From contig NZ_JAJCLZ010000013.1 in assembly GCF_020559915.1 (NCBI RefSeq), positions 1 to 64,000 on the forward strand: DNA of 64,000 bases. The letters are read 5' to 3'. The stretch is from Ruminococcus sp. 210702-SL.1.03 (GTDB lineage Bacteria; Bacillota; Clostridia; Oscillospirales; Ruminococcaceae). Shown piece after piece: positions 16,977 through 26,236 of this stretch. Within the stretch, counting starts at the first letter, position 1. Each line of letters opens with the position of its first letter. The notes under the pieces were generated by a model. The model was not told where the DNA came from. It made no database searches and saw only the letters and a program-made list of their open reading frames with translations. The translations under genes were made by a program, and so were the position numbers.

Positions 16977-17858
16977 ATGTTTTCACAGTTTTTTGGAGCA
17001 TATCTGCTCAATGAAGGAAAGGTAACTAAAGAGCAGCTCGCAAAGGCTCTCGATGAAAAGAAAAATACTCGTATGCGTCTTGGTGTTCTCGCTATAAACG
17101 ATGGTCTTATGACCGCCGAGCAGGTTGAGCACGTTAATCTTACTCAGCAGACGGTAGATAAGCTTTTCGGCGACCTCGCAGTAGACCTTGGCTATCTGAA
17201 ACCCGAGGACGTTACTGCGCTTCTCGCGAAACAGCCTTCCGATTACCTGCTTCTCGGTCAGACTCTTGTAAACACAGGCGTTCTTTCTAACTCTGAATTT
17301 GAGTCGGCGATAAAGGGCTATAAGTCTAAGTATTCTATTTCCGATGACGATATTTCCGGCGACCAGAGTGATAAGCTCGCTTCGCTTGTAAACGAGTTCT
17401 ATCATTTCAGCACTGCGGAAAATGCTAAGATCTACACAAATTACATAACTCTATTGTTTAAGGGTCTTATCCGTTTTATCGGCGATGATTTTACTCCGCT
17501 GGAAGCATACGTTATCAAAAAAGCCGCCGCTCCCAGAATAGTTTCGCAGCGTATTTGCGGCGAGTACAGCGCTTATACCGCTATCGCAACGGGTGCTGAT
17601 GAGTACTCTGCATTAGCAAAGCGCTTTGCTAAAGAAGCGTATGTGAACGATGCAGAGTTTGATGACGCCAGCGTAGGTGAATTTCTTAACGTCTGCAATG
17701 GTCTGTACGCAGTAAATGAGTCGAATGAATCGGGCGTTGAGCTTAGCCTTATCCCACAGCAGTTTACAAAGAACAGCTCGGAGGATCTTACAAAAGACGC
17801 TTTCTGCATTCCTGTACAGTTCACGTTCGGTGAGATAGAGATCATCGTTTCCATCTGA
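16977..17858 (+). CDS. MshEN-like plus CheX-like protein
   Basis: A 293-aa protein with two parts. Residues ~1-120 carry two helical LGxxLVxxGxLxxxxxxxAL repeats like the N-terminal domain of GspE/PilB/MshE ATPases (MshEN), but there is no ATPase. Residues ~140-293 resemble the CheX/CheC phosphatase fold, with the NVCNGLYAVN helix late in the domain and a final beta strand. The canonical CheX ExxN motif is not obvious to me; NEFYHFSTAEN is where one might look. Position directly after a receiver gene suggests it dephosphorylates or binds that receiver. Some MshEN domains bind c-di-GMP; the usual RLGxx motif is seen only in a partial form (MRLGVLAINDG). Confidence 0.7.
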   Translation: MFSQFFGAYLLNEGKVTKEQLAKALDEKKNTRMRLGVLAINDGLMTAEQVEHVNLTQQTVDKLFGDLAVDLGYLKPEDVTALLAKQPSDYLLLGQTLVNTGVLSNSEFESAIKGYKSKYSISDDDISGDQSDKLASLVNEFYHFSTAENAKIYTNYITLLFKGLIRFIGDDFTPLEAYVIKKAAAPRIVSQRICGEYSAYTAIATGADEYSALAKRFAKEAYVNDAEFDDASVGEFLNVCNGLYAVNESNESGVELSLIPQQFTKNSSEDLTKDAFCIPVQFTFGEIEIIVSI

Positions 17859-17890
17859 CCCGATAGAGAATAATCAAATAATTATCATCG

Positions 17891-17925
17891 GCGCAGAGCT
17901 TCTCAAAGAGTTCTGCGCTGTTTTG
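17891..17925 (+). terminator. Weak terminator or hairpin before the sensory hydrogenase gene
   Basis: GCGCAGA (17891-17897) pairs with TCTGCGC (17912-17918) around an inner CTC/GAG stem, followed by TGTTTTG. The broken T run suggests partial read-through into the hydrogenase gene. Confidence 0.5.
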
Positions 17926-17939
17926 AACGGAGAAATACT

Positions 17940-19631
17940 ATGAGCATATTACAGTTTAAAACGGCTAACTGCAAAAATTGCTATAAATGCGTGCGCTATT
18001 GCCCCGTGAAATCAATCAAAGTTGAAAACCATCAAGCGAAGATCATAGAGCAGGACTGCATACTCTGCGGCAACTGCACCACGATCTGTCCCCAGAATGC
18101 TAAAGAGGATATTTCCGACATTCCTAAGATAAAAGCTGTCATGACCGAGAAAAAACTTGTTGCGGCGGTCGCGCCCTCTTTCTCAGCGTATTTCGGCGGG
18201 TGTGGTCTTGCGGATATGTCGAAAGCCTTGAAATCACTGGGCTTTTTCGCCGTTCGTGAAACGGCGGAGGGCGCATATATCGTAAAGACCCGATATGAAA
18301 AGGATGAGCTTTCGGCGGGCGATGAGCCTGTTATATCTTCGTGCTGTGCGACCATTGACCTGCTCATAGAGAAATATTACCCGCTTGCGCTCAAATATCT
18401 CTCGCCGATACAAACGCCTATGCAGGTGCATTCTCAGCTTTTGCGGCGCGAATACCTCGAAGCGGCGATAGTTTTTATCTCTCCGTGCATTTCCAAAAAG
18501 TCGGAGTGTTCAGACGGCGTAGGCGCGGACTACTGCATTACTTTTGATGAACTGGAAGATTGGTTCGCCGAGGCAGGCGTTAATATCGAGCAGTCTCAGA
18601 ATACTGAAAAGGCGATGTTCACCCGCCAAATTCCGATGAGCGGCGGCGTTCTCGGAAGTATGAAGAAAACTGCTGGTCGTTCGTATCTTTTTGTTGATGG
18701 TATCGAGAAATGCCGCAGTGCGCTCGATGAGATCATATCTGGCGGTCTGCGCGGCTGTTTTGTTGAGATGAACGCCTGTGAGGGCGGCTGTATCGGCGGT
18801 CCGTCTTTTCGCCGTAAAAAGATGTCCGGACTGACATCGCGGCTTTTCACCGAAAAGACGGCTGGCGATGATTATTCCAGTGATTTCAATATCGACTATC
18901 CTTACCCGATAGACCGCGAAATTGTTGACATGAGCGCTCACCGCCGCACTCCAGGCGAAAAGCAGATACAGGGCATACTTAAAAAGATGGGCAAGCTTAC
19001 CCCTGCTGATGAACTTAACTGCGGTATGTGCGGCTATTCCTCGTGCCGCGAAAAAGCGCTTGCTGTCTACGAGGGCAAGGCTGAGATAAGTATGTGTATG
19101 CCGCTGATGAAAGAGCGTGCGGAAACGCTTTCAGACAGCATTTTGAGCATCACGCCAAACGCAATAATCGCCGTTGATATGGATCTAAATATATCCCAGC
19201 TCAATGCGGCGGCTTGCCGAATGTTTTCCGTAACACCTCAGCAGGCAGCGGGAATGCCCGTGTCTGAAATTCTAGACGAATTCGACTTTGTGGAGATGAT
19301 AGCAGGCGAAAAAACGGCAATGACCAAGCATAGCTATCTCGCGCAGTACAACATCTACATCGCGCAGGAATTTCGTTTCGATAAGGCAACGGGCATAGTT
19401 ATCTGCATAATGAAGAATATCACTCAGAGCCGTCAGCGTCACAACAACGTCATGAAAGCGAAAGTTCAGGCGGCAAATATGGCGGACGAGATCGTGGAAA
19501 AGCAGCTTCATGTAGTTCACGAAATAGCCGCTCTGCTCGGTGAAACTGCGGCGGAAACCAAAGCCGCGGTCCATAATCTGAAAGAAACGATAATGATGGA
19601 CAGCGAGGACGGCGGAGGAGATGAAAGATGA
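17940..19631 (+). CDS. hydS: Sensory [FeFe]-hydrogenase (HydS-type) with PAS domain
   Basis: A 563-aa protein. Two 4Fe-4S ferredoxin motifs (Cys 11, 14, 17, 21 and 39, 42, 45, 49) precede a [FeFe]-hydrogenase H domain. The four H-cluster cysteines are present: C134 (SSCC), C182 (ISPC), C280 and C284 (ACEGGC). The catalytic-enzyme TSCCPxW reads SSCCATI here, as expected for group C sensory rather than catalytic hydrogenases. A further Fe-S domain (C361 onward, CxxCxxxxC) and a PAS domain (~395-490) with a coiled tail follow. Such proteins are thought to sense H2 or redox state and signal through the C-terminal part. It overlaps the PP2C gene by 4 bp. Confidence 0.88.
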   Translation: MSILQFKTANCKNCYKCVRYCPVKSIKVENHQAKIIEQDCILCGNCTTICPQNAKEDISDIPKIKAVMTEKKLVAAVAPSFSAYFGGCGLADMSKALKSLGFFAVRETAEGAYIVKTRYEKDELSAGDEPVISSCCATIDLLIEKYYPLALKYLSPIQTPMQVHSQLLRREYLEAAIVFISPCISKKSECSDGVGADYCITFDELEDWFAEAGVNIEQSQNTEKAMFTRQIPMSGGVLGSMKKTAGRSYLFVDGIEKCRSALDEIISGGLRGCFVEMNACEGGCIGGPSFRRKKMSGLTSRLFTEKTAGDDYSSDFNIDYPYPIDREIVDMSAHRRTPGEKQIQGILKKMGKLTPADELNCGMCGYSSCREKALAVYEGKAEISMCMPLMKERAETLSDSILSITPNAIIAVDMDLNISQLNAAACRMFSVTPQQAAGMPVSEILDEFDFVEMIAGEKTAMTKHSYLAQYNIYIAQEFRFDKATGIVICIMKNITQSRQRHNNVMKAKVQAANMADEIVEKQLHVVHEIAALLGETAAETKAAVHNLKETIMMDSEDGGGDER

Positions 19632-20791
19632 GCGAGATACTTTTTCCCGACATTGGTCAATGCAGTCTTATCAAACATAGTGAGAGTATTTGCGGAGATT
19701 TTTGCTACGTCCTGCGCGATGGCGATAGAATGACAGCCGTGCTTTCCGATGGACTGGGTAGCGGTGTAAAGGCGAATATCCTCGCAACTTTGACATCGAA
19801 AATCCTCAGCACGCTTATCGCCCGCGACCTGCCGCTTGACGAGTGTATCTACACCGTGGCATCAACACTGCCGATGTGCAGTGAGAGAAAGATCGCCTAT
19901 GCAACTTTTACGGTCTTGCAGATAGAGGACAACACGGCGTATCTTGTGCAGTATGATAACCCTTCGGCGATTCTTCTGCGCGGCGGCGAGAGCGTTCAGT
20001 ACAAAAAAGACGTTCATTTCTACGCAGAAAAGCAGATCTACGAAAGCCGTTTTGAATTGCAGGACGGAGATATGATCGTACTGATGAGCGATGGCATAGT
20101 CAACGCGGGCATGGGCAAAAACGCTTCATCGGGCTGGAAAAGGGAAGAGGTAGAAACTTTTCTCGAGGGTTGGTGGTCACTGAAGCTTTCACCAAAACGC
20201 GCGGCTTCTATACTTTGCGAAGCAGCGGAAGATCTTAGCCTGCGCTCACTTGATGACGACACTACCGTTCTGGTCTGCAAAATGCGCGTCCACCGCATGG
20301 CAAATCTGCTCATAGGCCCGCCGCATGACCCAAAGCAGGACGGGAAAATACTCGGTGAATTTTTCTCTAAACAGGGCATTCATATCATATGCGGTGGAAC
20401 TACCTCTAAGCTTGCCGCCGCGTATCTGGATAAACCGCTTCGTCCGTTGCCTGATACCGCCACAGAAAAAGTGCCCGCAATATCGGAATTGGAGGGTGCT
20501 GACCTTGTTACCGAGGGCTTCATAACCTTGCGCGAGACAGCTACTATGGGCAGAAATTATCTCTCAAACGATGTTTTCACTTTTGACACTGCAAAGGCTT
20601 CCGACGGCGCGTCATTGCTTTGCCGCGAGCTTTTCGAGAATGCCGACAGCATAAATATCTTTTTCGGAACGGCTGAAAACACATCAAATGCTGATCTCAG
20701 CATGAACCTAAATGCCAAGCTTGCTCTCGTCGAAGAGATAGAAACTATGCTAAAAAAGCAAGGCAAAAGCGTAAATATAAAAATATGTTGA
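19628..20791 (+). CDS. SpoIIE-type PP2C phosphatase partnered with the sensory hydrogenase
   Basis: A 387-aa cytoplasmic protein. Residues ~1-225 form a SpoIIE-like PP2C Ser/Thr phosphatase domain with metal-binding aspartates in SDGLGSG, LMSDGI and DDDTTVL. The C-terminal ~160 residues (from LLIGPPHDPKQD, with GGTTSKLAAAYL) form a second domain that I know only from similar hydrogenase-linked phosphatases. The ATGA overlap with hydS and the known pairing of HydS with PP2C genes in anaerobic Firmicutes suggest it carries the hydrogenase signal to phosphoprotein targets, possibly transcription of hydrogenase genes. A kinase partner is not in the window. Confidence 0.85.
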   Translation: MSEILFPDIGQCSLIKHSESICGDFCYVLRDGDRMTAVLSDGLGSGVKANILATLTSKILSTLIARDLPLDECIYTVASTLPMCSERKIAYATFTVLQIEDNTAYLVQYDNPSAILLRGGESVQYKKDVHFYAEKQIYESRFELQDGDMIVLMSDGIVNAGMGKNASSGWKREEVETFLEGWWSLKLSPKRAASILCEAAEDLSLRSLDDDTTVLVCKMRVHRMANLLIGPPHDPKQDGKILGEFFSKQGIHIICGGTTSKLAAAYLDKPLRPLPDTATEKVPAISELEGADLVTEGFITLRETATMGRNYLSNDVFTFDTAKASDGASLLCRELFENADSINIFFGTAENTSNADLSMNLNAKLALVEEIETMLKKQGKSVNIKIC

Positions 20792-20792
20792 A

Positions 20793-20818
20793 AAAGACCG
20801 ACTGCGCAGTCGGTCTTT
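20793..20818. terminator. Bidirectional terminator between PP2C gene and hcp
   Basis: A perfect 26-base palindrome, AAAGACCGACTGC and its complement, flanked by A and T runs, so it can act for both convergent genes. Confidence 0.88.
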
Positions 20819-20821
20819 GCT

Positions 20822-22384
20822 TTATCCAAGTATCTTTTTCAGATCTTCTTCGGGCGTGCTTATCGGCGTGATGTTGTATTCGTCAACTAGTGTCTGCAAA
20901 ACATTCGGCGACACGAACGCTGGTATCGTCGGCCCGAGATAGATGTTTTTTATCCCCAGTGAAAGCAGCGTCAGCAGTATGCATACGGCTTTCTGCTCGT
21001 ACCACGAAAGCACCAGAGTAAGCGGCAGGTCGTTCACACCACAGTCAAACGCGTCAGCAAGTGCAAGCGCAATCTGTATAGCGCTGTAAGCGTCGTTGCA
21101 CTGTCCACAGTCGAGTATGCGCGGTATGCCCTCAATGTCGCCAAGATCAAGATCATTGATGCGGTATTTGCCGCAGGCAAGCGTGAGTATGACTGTGTCG
21201 GGAGGCGTAAGCTTAGCAAAATCAGTATAGTAGCTTCTGCTAGGCGAAGCTCCGTCACAGCCGCCAATTAGGAAAAAGTGCTTTATTTTTCCTGCCTTGA
21301 CAAGCTCTATTATCTTTTCAGCGTGCGATAGCACCGCGTTGTGCGCAAAGCCGGTCGTAACCGTGTGTCCGCCGTTCATGCCCGTCATAAATTTATCTTC
21401 AGAATATCCGCCGCACTCAAGCGCTTTCTCGATAACCGGCGTAAAATCCTTGTCGTCGCCGATGTGCACAAGCTCGGGATATGAAACAACGGAAGTCGTG
21501 AAAACGCGGTCGCTGTAACTCTGACGAACAGGCATGATGCAGTTTGTAGTGAAAAGTATCGGCGCGGGGATATTGTGAAATTCGCTCTGCTGATTTTGCC
21601 AGCCTGTACCGAAGTTCCCTTTTAAATGCGGATACTTTTTCAGTTCGGGATAACCGTGCGCGGGCAGCATTTCGCTGTGGGTGTAAATGTTTATGCCCTT
21701 CCCCTCAGTTTGCTCAAGAAGCAGCTTCATGTCGTGCAGATCGTGGCCGCTGACGACTATGAACGGCCCTTTTTCAATAGTTAGCGGCACTTCCGTCGGT
21801 ACAGGTTCGCCGTATGCAGAAGTGTTCGCTTTATCGAGAAGCGCCATACATTTCAGATTGACCTTCCCTGTTTCCAATACAAGTGTAAGCAACTTTTTCG
21901 GGTCGCTCTCATCGGCAATTGCCCGCAGCGCCTTGTAGAAAAAGCCGTTTACCTCGCTGTCAGTCATACCTAGCGCGAGCGCATGATACGCATACGCCGC
22001 CATACCCTTGATACCAAAAAGTATCAGTGATTTCAGCGAGCGAATATCCTCGTTAGCTTCCCATATCTTGCGCATATCCAGCGCCGCTATCTCTTTACCG
22101 CCGAGCCGCGCTTTTTCAGCTTCTACCTCGCGGGTAAGCGTCATTATAGTTTCATTATTGAAATTAACGTTTGTAATAGTTGTGAAAAGCCCTTTCAGCA
22201 TAAGCAGATCAGTATTTTTGTTTCTATCGCCGTTTTCAGCGGCTTTGGCCATAGCCGTAAGCATGCCTATAAGCTCGTCTTGGCGGTTGGCTGTATCAGC
22301 CTTTTTGCCGCAAACACCCGCTCTTCCATCGCAGCTTGTGTTGTGCGCCGTCTGTTGACACTGAAAGCAAAACATATCCTTCAT
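20822..22384 (-). CDS. hcp: Hybrid cluster protein (hydroxylamine/NO reductase)
   Basis: A 520-aa cytoplasmic Fe-S protein of the prismane family, which reduces hydroxylamine or NO and protects anaerobes from nitrosative stress. The N-terminal cubane motif is Cys 6, 9, 18, 25. Ligands of the hybrid Fe-S-O cluster are visible in the GHDLHDM, TTNCIMP, GGCDG and CGQCND segments. GGGAGG lies 9-14 bases before the ATG. It is transcribed alone on the minus strand. No adjacent hcr reductase gene or obvious regulator gene is present. Confidence 0.95.
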   Translation of the reverse strand: MKDMFCFQCQQTAHNTSCDGRAGVCGKKADTANRQDELIGMLTAMAKAAENGDRNKNTDLLMLKGLFTTITNVNFNNETIMTLTREVEAEKARLGGKEIAALDMRKIWEANEDIRSLKSLILFGIKGMAAYAYHALALGMTDSEVNGFFYKALRAIADESDPKKLLTLVLETGKVNLKCMALLDKANTSAYGEPVPTEVPLTIEKGPFIVVSGHDLHDMKLLLEQTEGKGINIYTHSEMLPAHGYPELKKYPHLKGNFGTGWQNQQSEFHNIPAPILFTTNCIMPVRQSYSDRVFTTSVVSYPELVHIGDDKDFTPVIEKALECGGYSEDKFMTGMNGGHTVTTGFAHNAVLSHAEKIIELVKAGKIKHFFLIGGCDGASPSRSYYTDFAKLTPPDTVILTLACGKYRINDLDLGDIEGIPRILDCGQCNDAYSAIQIALALADAFDCGVNDLPLTLVLSWYEQKAVCILLTLLSLGIKNIYLGPTIPAFVSPNVLQTLVDEYNITPISTPEEDLKKILG

Positions 22385-22668
22385 TCGTATAATCCTCCCG
22401 TTATTATAGTGATATACGTATTATGAGTTATTTTTAAAATTTTATACCTTTAAAAAATTAAGTATGCAGCAAATACAGCGTGTATTATGTTATTCTTTTT
22501 TAATATTAAAGGAAAGTTTTTGCGTTATCTATGATGAATTAACATTTCGTTATGGAATATTAATTTATCTGTGCTATAATAATAGTAATGAAAGACTATG
22601 TTTCTGAGCTTTTCGGATTTGGCGATTTTTACTGAGAAGCAATCTTTCAGAAGATAGGAGTGGGAAAT

Positions 22669-23094
22669 ATGACTTTTAAAGAATGCCTGACAAATAAACT
22701 TAAAATATCTCTTGAAGCGCCTGAATGGTCTTCCGCTATGAAGCAAGCTATGGTCTGCTATAACGATCTTGAAAATCTCGAGTGCCTTGATGGTTTTAAA
22801 TGCGAGGTCACGCAGAGTGGTATAGCAGGTTCGAGCATGATGTCTAAAAGAGAATGCGCAGTTATCTGCACCACAAAGGGCATATTCTTTTTGTGTCCCG
22901 CTATAGGGAACCTGCCATATGCCTGCCTTATCAAGCCTAGAGATATTCGCGTGGTGAGCTCTGAGAAAAGCTTGCTGAAAGCTACTGTTAATATCAAAAC
23001 TAACGATTACGTTATGAAGATAACAGTTCCTAGAAAAGAAGGCTCGCCTCTTGAAAAGACCATTGATAAGGTCTACCAGATTTCTCTGAGATAA
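22669..23094 (+). CDS. Hypothetical protein, possibly PH-like (141 aa)
   Basis: A soluble protein starting MTFKECLTNKLKISLEAPEW. After a short helix, a run of alternating beta strands (CEVTQSGIAGSS, ECAVICTTKGIFFLCP, VMKITVPRKE) resembles small PH/GRAM-like barrels, but this is a guess from pattern. The ATG at 22669 is chosen over a GTG three codons earlier because AGGAG sits 7 bases upstream of it. A TATAAT at 22575 probably belongs to its promoter. The preceding gap 22385-22668 holds the hcp upstream region and this promoter. Confidence 0.7.
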   Translation: MTFKECLTNKLKISLEAPEWSSAMKQAMVCYNDLENLECLDGFKCEVTQSGIAGSSMMSKRECAVICTTKGIFFLCPAIGNLPYACLIKPRDIRVVSSEKSLLKATVNIKTNDYVMKITVPRKEGSPLEKTIDKVYQISLR

Positions 23095-23112
23095 TAGATA
23101 TGTTAATTTTAT

Positions 23113-23159
23113 GCAGATAAAATGTCTAAAAAGGGCGTTTTATCTGCTTTTGCTTTTTT
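23113..23159 (+). terminator. Terminator
   Basis: Stem GCAGATAAAA (23113-23122) / TTTTATCTGC (23138-23147), then two runs of Ts. Confidence 0.85.
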
Positions 23160-23217
23160 CAGGACATTTTTAGCACGATATTTTTGGCTTTTGCCTCAAT
23201 TTTTCATATTATAAATA

Positions 23218-23246
23218 TTGACTATTGCCCGAAAAAATGATATAAT
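23218..23246 (+). promoter_or_regulatory. Promoter of the thyX operon
   Basis: TTGACT (23218-23223), 17-bp spacer, TATAAT (23241-23246). Confidence 0.75.
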
Positions 23247-23303
23247 ATAAGAAATATGCAGATATATAATTGATGTAATGAATAAACAAGAGGTGCTTTT
23301 AAA

Positions 23304-24074
23304 ATGCAGGTAAAACTTTTGACTTATACGCCTGAACCAGAAAAATATGTTGCTACTGCCGCAAAGCTTTGCTACGCTAATTCCGATGTAGATACTTTGC
23401 TTGACGATCTCACTGATGAGAAAATAAAATCATTTGTAAATATGCTGGCAAGTATAGGTCACGAAAGCCCTCTGGAGCACGTTTCGTTTACATTCGCTAT
23501 CGAGGGTATCTCGCGCGCCTGCTCGCACCAGCTCGTTCGTCATAGAATAGCTTCGTATTCTCAGCAGAGCCAGCGCTATGTAAGTTGCGACCAGTTCAGC
23601 TACGTTACTCCGCCTGATATAGCGGCAGACCCCGAAGCTCTTGCAGATTTTGAGGAGCAGATGAACCTTGCGGCTGAGTCGTACAGAAAAATAACCGCTA
23701 TACTCAAAGAGAAGCATCTGAAAAATATGCTGGAGTCGGGTATGGACGAAAAGGCGGCGAAGAGAGCAGCTCAGAAAAAGGCAATAGAGGATGCGCGCTT
23801 TGTTCTGCCGAATGCCTGCGAAACAAAGATAATAGTTACTATGAATACAAGAACGCTCTTGCATTTCTTCCAGCTGCGCTGTTGCAACCGCGCTCAGTGG
23901 GAGATACGCGCAGTAGCAAACGAAATGCTGAGATGTGTTTCAAAGGTCGCGCCTGATCTTTTCAAGAACGCCGGTCCTTCATGCGTAAACGGCGTGTGCG
24001 GCGAGGGCAAAATGTCCTGCGGCAGAGCTGCCGAGATGAAGGCTTACTTTAAGGAGCTTAAAAATGAAAAATAA
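23304..24074 (+). CDS. thyX: Flavin-dependent thymidylate synthase
   Basis: A 256-aa ThyX that makes dTMP from dUMP using FADH2 and methylene-tetrahydrofolate. The ThyX signature RHRxxSxxxxSxRY is at residues 79-92 ([14 protein letters not shown]); the usual Asn is Ser86. The C-terminal part has an extra Cys-rich [13 protein letters not shown] segment often seen in clostridial ThyX. The 3' end overlaps tmk by 11 bp. It leads an apparent seven-gene run on the plus strand up to 29.7 kb. Confidence 0.95.
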   Translation: MQVKLLTYTPEPEKYVATAAKLCYANSDVDTLLDDLTDEKIKSFVNMLASIGHESPLEHVSFTFAIEGISRACSHQLVRHRIASYSQQSQRYVSCDQFSYVTPPDIAADPEALADFEEQMNLAAESYRKITAILKEKHLKNMLESGMDEKAAKRAAQKKAIEDARFVLPNACETKIIVTMNTRTLLHFFQLRCCNRAQWEIRAVANEMLRCVSKVAPDLFKNAGPSCVNGVCGEGKMSCGRAAEMKAYFKELKNEK

Positions 24075-24735
24075 GGGCAGACTAATAGTTATAGAGGGGC
24101 TGGACGGCTCTGGCAAAAGCACTCAACTGGAGCTGCTTTATGACAGGCTTGTCAAAAGCGGCAAAGATATTATGAAGATCAGCTTTCCCGATTATAACGA
24201 GCGCTCGTCGGAACTGGTAAAAATGTACCTGAATGGTGAGTTTTCGTCAGACCCCGCCGATGTGAATGCTTACGCGGCTTCAACGTTTTACGCTGCCGAT
24301 AGATGCGCCAGCTATATGCGCTTTTGGAAAGCGCCTTATCTCGCTGGAAAAGATATTCTTGCGGCAAGATATACTACTTCAAACTGCATTTATCAGATGA
24401 CTAAGCTGCCGAAAGAGCAGTGGGATAATTACCTTGCGTGGCTCGAAGATTACGAGTACAGCAAGCTCGAGCTGCCGAAGCCCGATATAGTGATCTTTCT
24501 CGATATGCCGATCGAGATCTCGCAGCGGCTGATGTCTGAAAGATACGGCAGCGATGAAGCAAAGAAAGATATTCACGAAAGCAACGTGAAGTTTTTACAG
24601 CAATGCAGACAAGCTGCGCTCTTCACAGCCGAAAAACAAAGTTGGAAGATAGTGCCTTGCAGCGATGGTGAAAAGCCGCTGCCGCTGGAAGCTATCAGCG
24701 ATACCCTTTTCGATACGCTTTCTGCATTATATTAA
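24064..24735 (+). CDS. tmk: Thymidylate kinase
   Basis: A 223-aa P-loop kinase converting dTMP to dTDP. The N-terminal [11 protein letters not shown] is the Walker A region with the EGLDGSGK form typical of dTMP kinases; a DRCASYM motif and a lid region ([10 protein letters not shown]) follow. It overlaps thyX, so dTMP synthesis and phosphorylation are coupled. The protein is the longer variant found in many Clostridia, distinct from the ~210-aa form usually near holB. Confidence 0.93.
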   Translation: MKNKGRLIVIEGLDGSGKSTQLELLYDRLVKSGKDIMKISFPDYNERSSELVKMYLNGEFSSDPADVNAYAASTFYAADRCASYMRFWKAPYLAGKDILAARYTTSNCIYQMTKLPKEQWDNYLAWLEDYEYSKLELPKPDIVIFLDMPIEISQRLMSERYGSDEAKKDIHESNVKFLQQCRQAALFTAEKQSWKIVPCSDGEKPLPLEAISDTLFDTLSALY

Positions 24736-24760
24736 CAGATCAAGAAGGTAAAACTAATAT

Positions 24761-25660
24761 ATGTTTGATTTCAGACCTATCGAGATAGCCGACAGGGATA
24801 GGATAAACGCCTGTTTGGCGGTATCTGATTACAGGGGCTGCGAATACAGCTTTGCAAATAATCTTGCATGGCGCAGACTTGCAGATACGGTGATAGATTT
24901 TTACAATGATTTTTATATAAGCTGTTCGTTTTACGATGGCGACCCGTATTTCACTTTTCCTACGGGCGTTAAAACTGACGAATCGGGCAGAGAAAAATAT
25001 ATAGAGCTTTTTGAAAAGCTGAAAAAATATACGGCGGATATGGGCAAGCCTTTTGCGCTGACCTCTGTTTCTGCCGAGGCAGTCGAATGGCTGAAAGAAT
25101 ATTACGGCGATTCGCTTAAAGTCGAAGCTGAAAGAGGCAGTTTTGATTATATCTATGAAAGCTCAGATCTTATAGCACTGAGCGGAAAAAAATACCACGG
25201 CAAGCGCAATCATATAAAGCGTTTTAAGGAAAATGACTGGAGTTTTAAGCTGCTTACACCCGATGATTTTGACGAGTGCACAGCTTTTGCTGCAGACAGC
25301 TATGACAGCTCGGATAAAAACGATTTTTCAGCCGCGGTAGAGCAGTACGCGATATATATCTTTTTCAAATATTACGACTATCTTGGATTGAAAGGCGGCG
25401 CGCTTTACTGCAACGGCAAAATGGCGGGCTTCACGATAGGCGAAAAGATAAATTCCGATACCTTTGACGTTCACATAGAAAAGGCTGATCCGAATATACA
25501 GGGCGCTTATCCGACGCTTTGCAATGAGTTTGCAAAAGCCGCGGCTTCGGGTATAAGGTTTATAAACAGAGAGGAAGATCTGGATATAGAGGGGCTGAGA
25601 AGATCAAAGCTTTCTTACCGTCCTGCTTTTCTGCTTGAAAAATATACAGTTTTATTTTGA
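24761..25660 (+). CDS. DUF2156 (LPG-synthase C-terminal-like) acyltransferase-fold protein
   Basis: A 299-aa soluble protein with the GNAT-like fold of the C-terminal domain of lysyl-phosphatidylglycerol synthases (DUF2156). Recognisable marks are the EYSFANNLAWR segment near residue 30, KKYHGKRNHIKRF in the middle and INREEDLDIEGLRRSKLSYRP at the end. There is no membrane flippase domain, so it is the stand-alone form, whose substrate is unknown (an aminoacyl-tRNA-dependent transfer is possible). It lies 25 bp after tmk in the same run of genes. Confidence 0.82.
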   Translation: MFDFRPIEIADRDRINACLAVSDYRGCEYSFANNLAWRRLADTVIDFYNDFYISCSFYDGDPYFTFPTGVKTDESGREKYIELFEKLKKYTADMGKPFALTSVSAEAVEWLKEYYGDSLKVEAERGSFDYIYESSDLIALSGKKYHGKRNHIKRFKENDWSFKLLTPDDFDECTAFAADSYDSSDKNDFSAAVEQYAIYIFFKYYDYLGLKGGALYCNGKMAGFTIGEKINSDTFDVHIEKADPNIQGAYPTLCNEFAKAAASGIRFINREEDLDIEGLRRSKLSYRPAFLLEKYTVLF

Positions 25661-25690
25661 AGTAAATTTGTTCTGAAAGGAAGAATAATT

Positions 25691-26236
25691 ATGGTATATG
25701 TTTTTTTGGCTAATGGTTTTGAGGAGCTTGAAGCGCTTGCACCCGTTGATCTGCTGAGAAGAGCAGGCGTAGAGGTAGCTACCGTAGGCGTAGGTTCTTC
25801 CAAGATAACCGCAGCGCATGGCGTTACCGTGCTTACTGATATTACTTCTGACGAGATCAAACTTAATGAAAAGCTTGAAATGATAGTTCTGCCCGGCGGC
25901 CCCGGCGCGGATAATCTTGAAAACTGCCCCGAAGTTCAGGCGGCGGTAGATTATTGCAGCGAAAACAACAGATACCTCGCCGCTATATGCGCAGCGCCTA
26001 AGATCTTAGGTCATAAGGGTCTGCTCGAGGGAAGATACTGTACCTGTTTTCCCGGCTATGAGAACGCAATGAAAAAAGCTAAGCCAAACGGCAGATCGGT
26101 AGTTGTAGACGGCAATTACATCACCGGCAAGGGTGCAGGCGTTTCGATAGAGTTCGGCTTGAAGCTTGTAGAAGTTCTCACTACTAAAGACAAAGCGGCT
26201 GCACTCAGTGCGTCGCTCCAGTTCAGACAGGCATGA
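25691..26236 (+). CDS. DJ-1/PfpI family protein
   Basis: A 181-aa protein of the DJ-1 branch. The reactive cysteine is C100 in the nucleophile elbow (AAICAAPKIL), with a partner Glu near residue 11-12 (GFEELEAL). Family members act as glyoxalases, deglycases or redox sensors, and the exact role here is open. The stop overlaps the start of the next gene (ATGA at 26233). Confidence 0.9.
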   Translation: MVYVFLANGFEELEALAPVDLLRRAGVEVATVGVGSSKITAAHGVTVLTDITSDEIKLNEKLEMIVLPGGPGADNLENCPEVQAAVDYCSENNRYLAAICAAPKILGHKGLLEGRYCTCFPGYENAMKKAKPNGRSVVVDGNYITGKGAGVSIEFGLKLVEVLTTKDKAAALSASLQFRQA

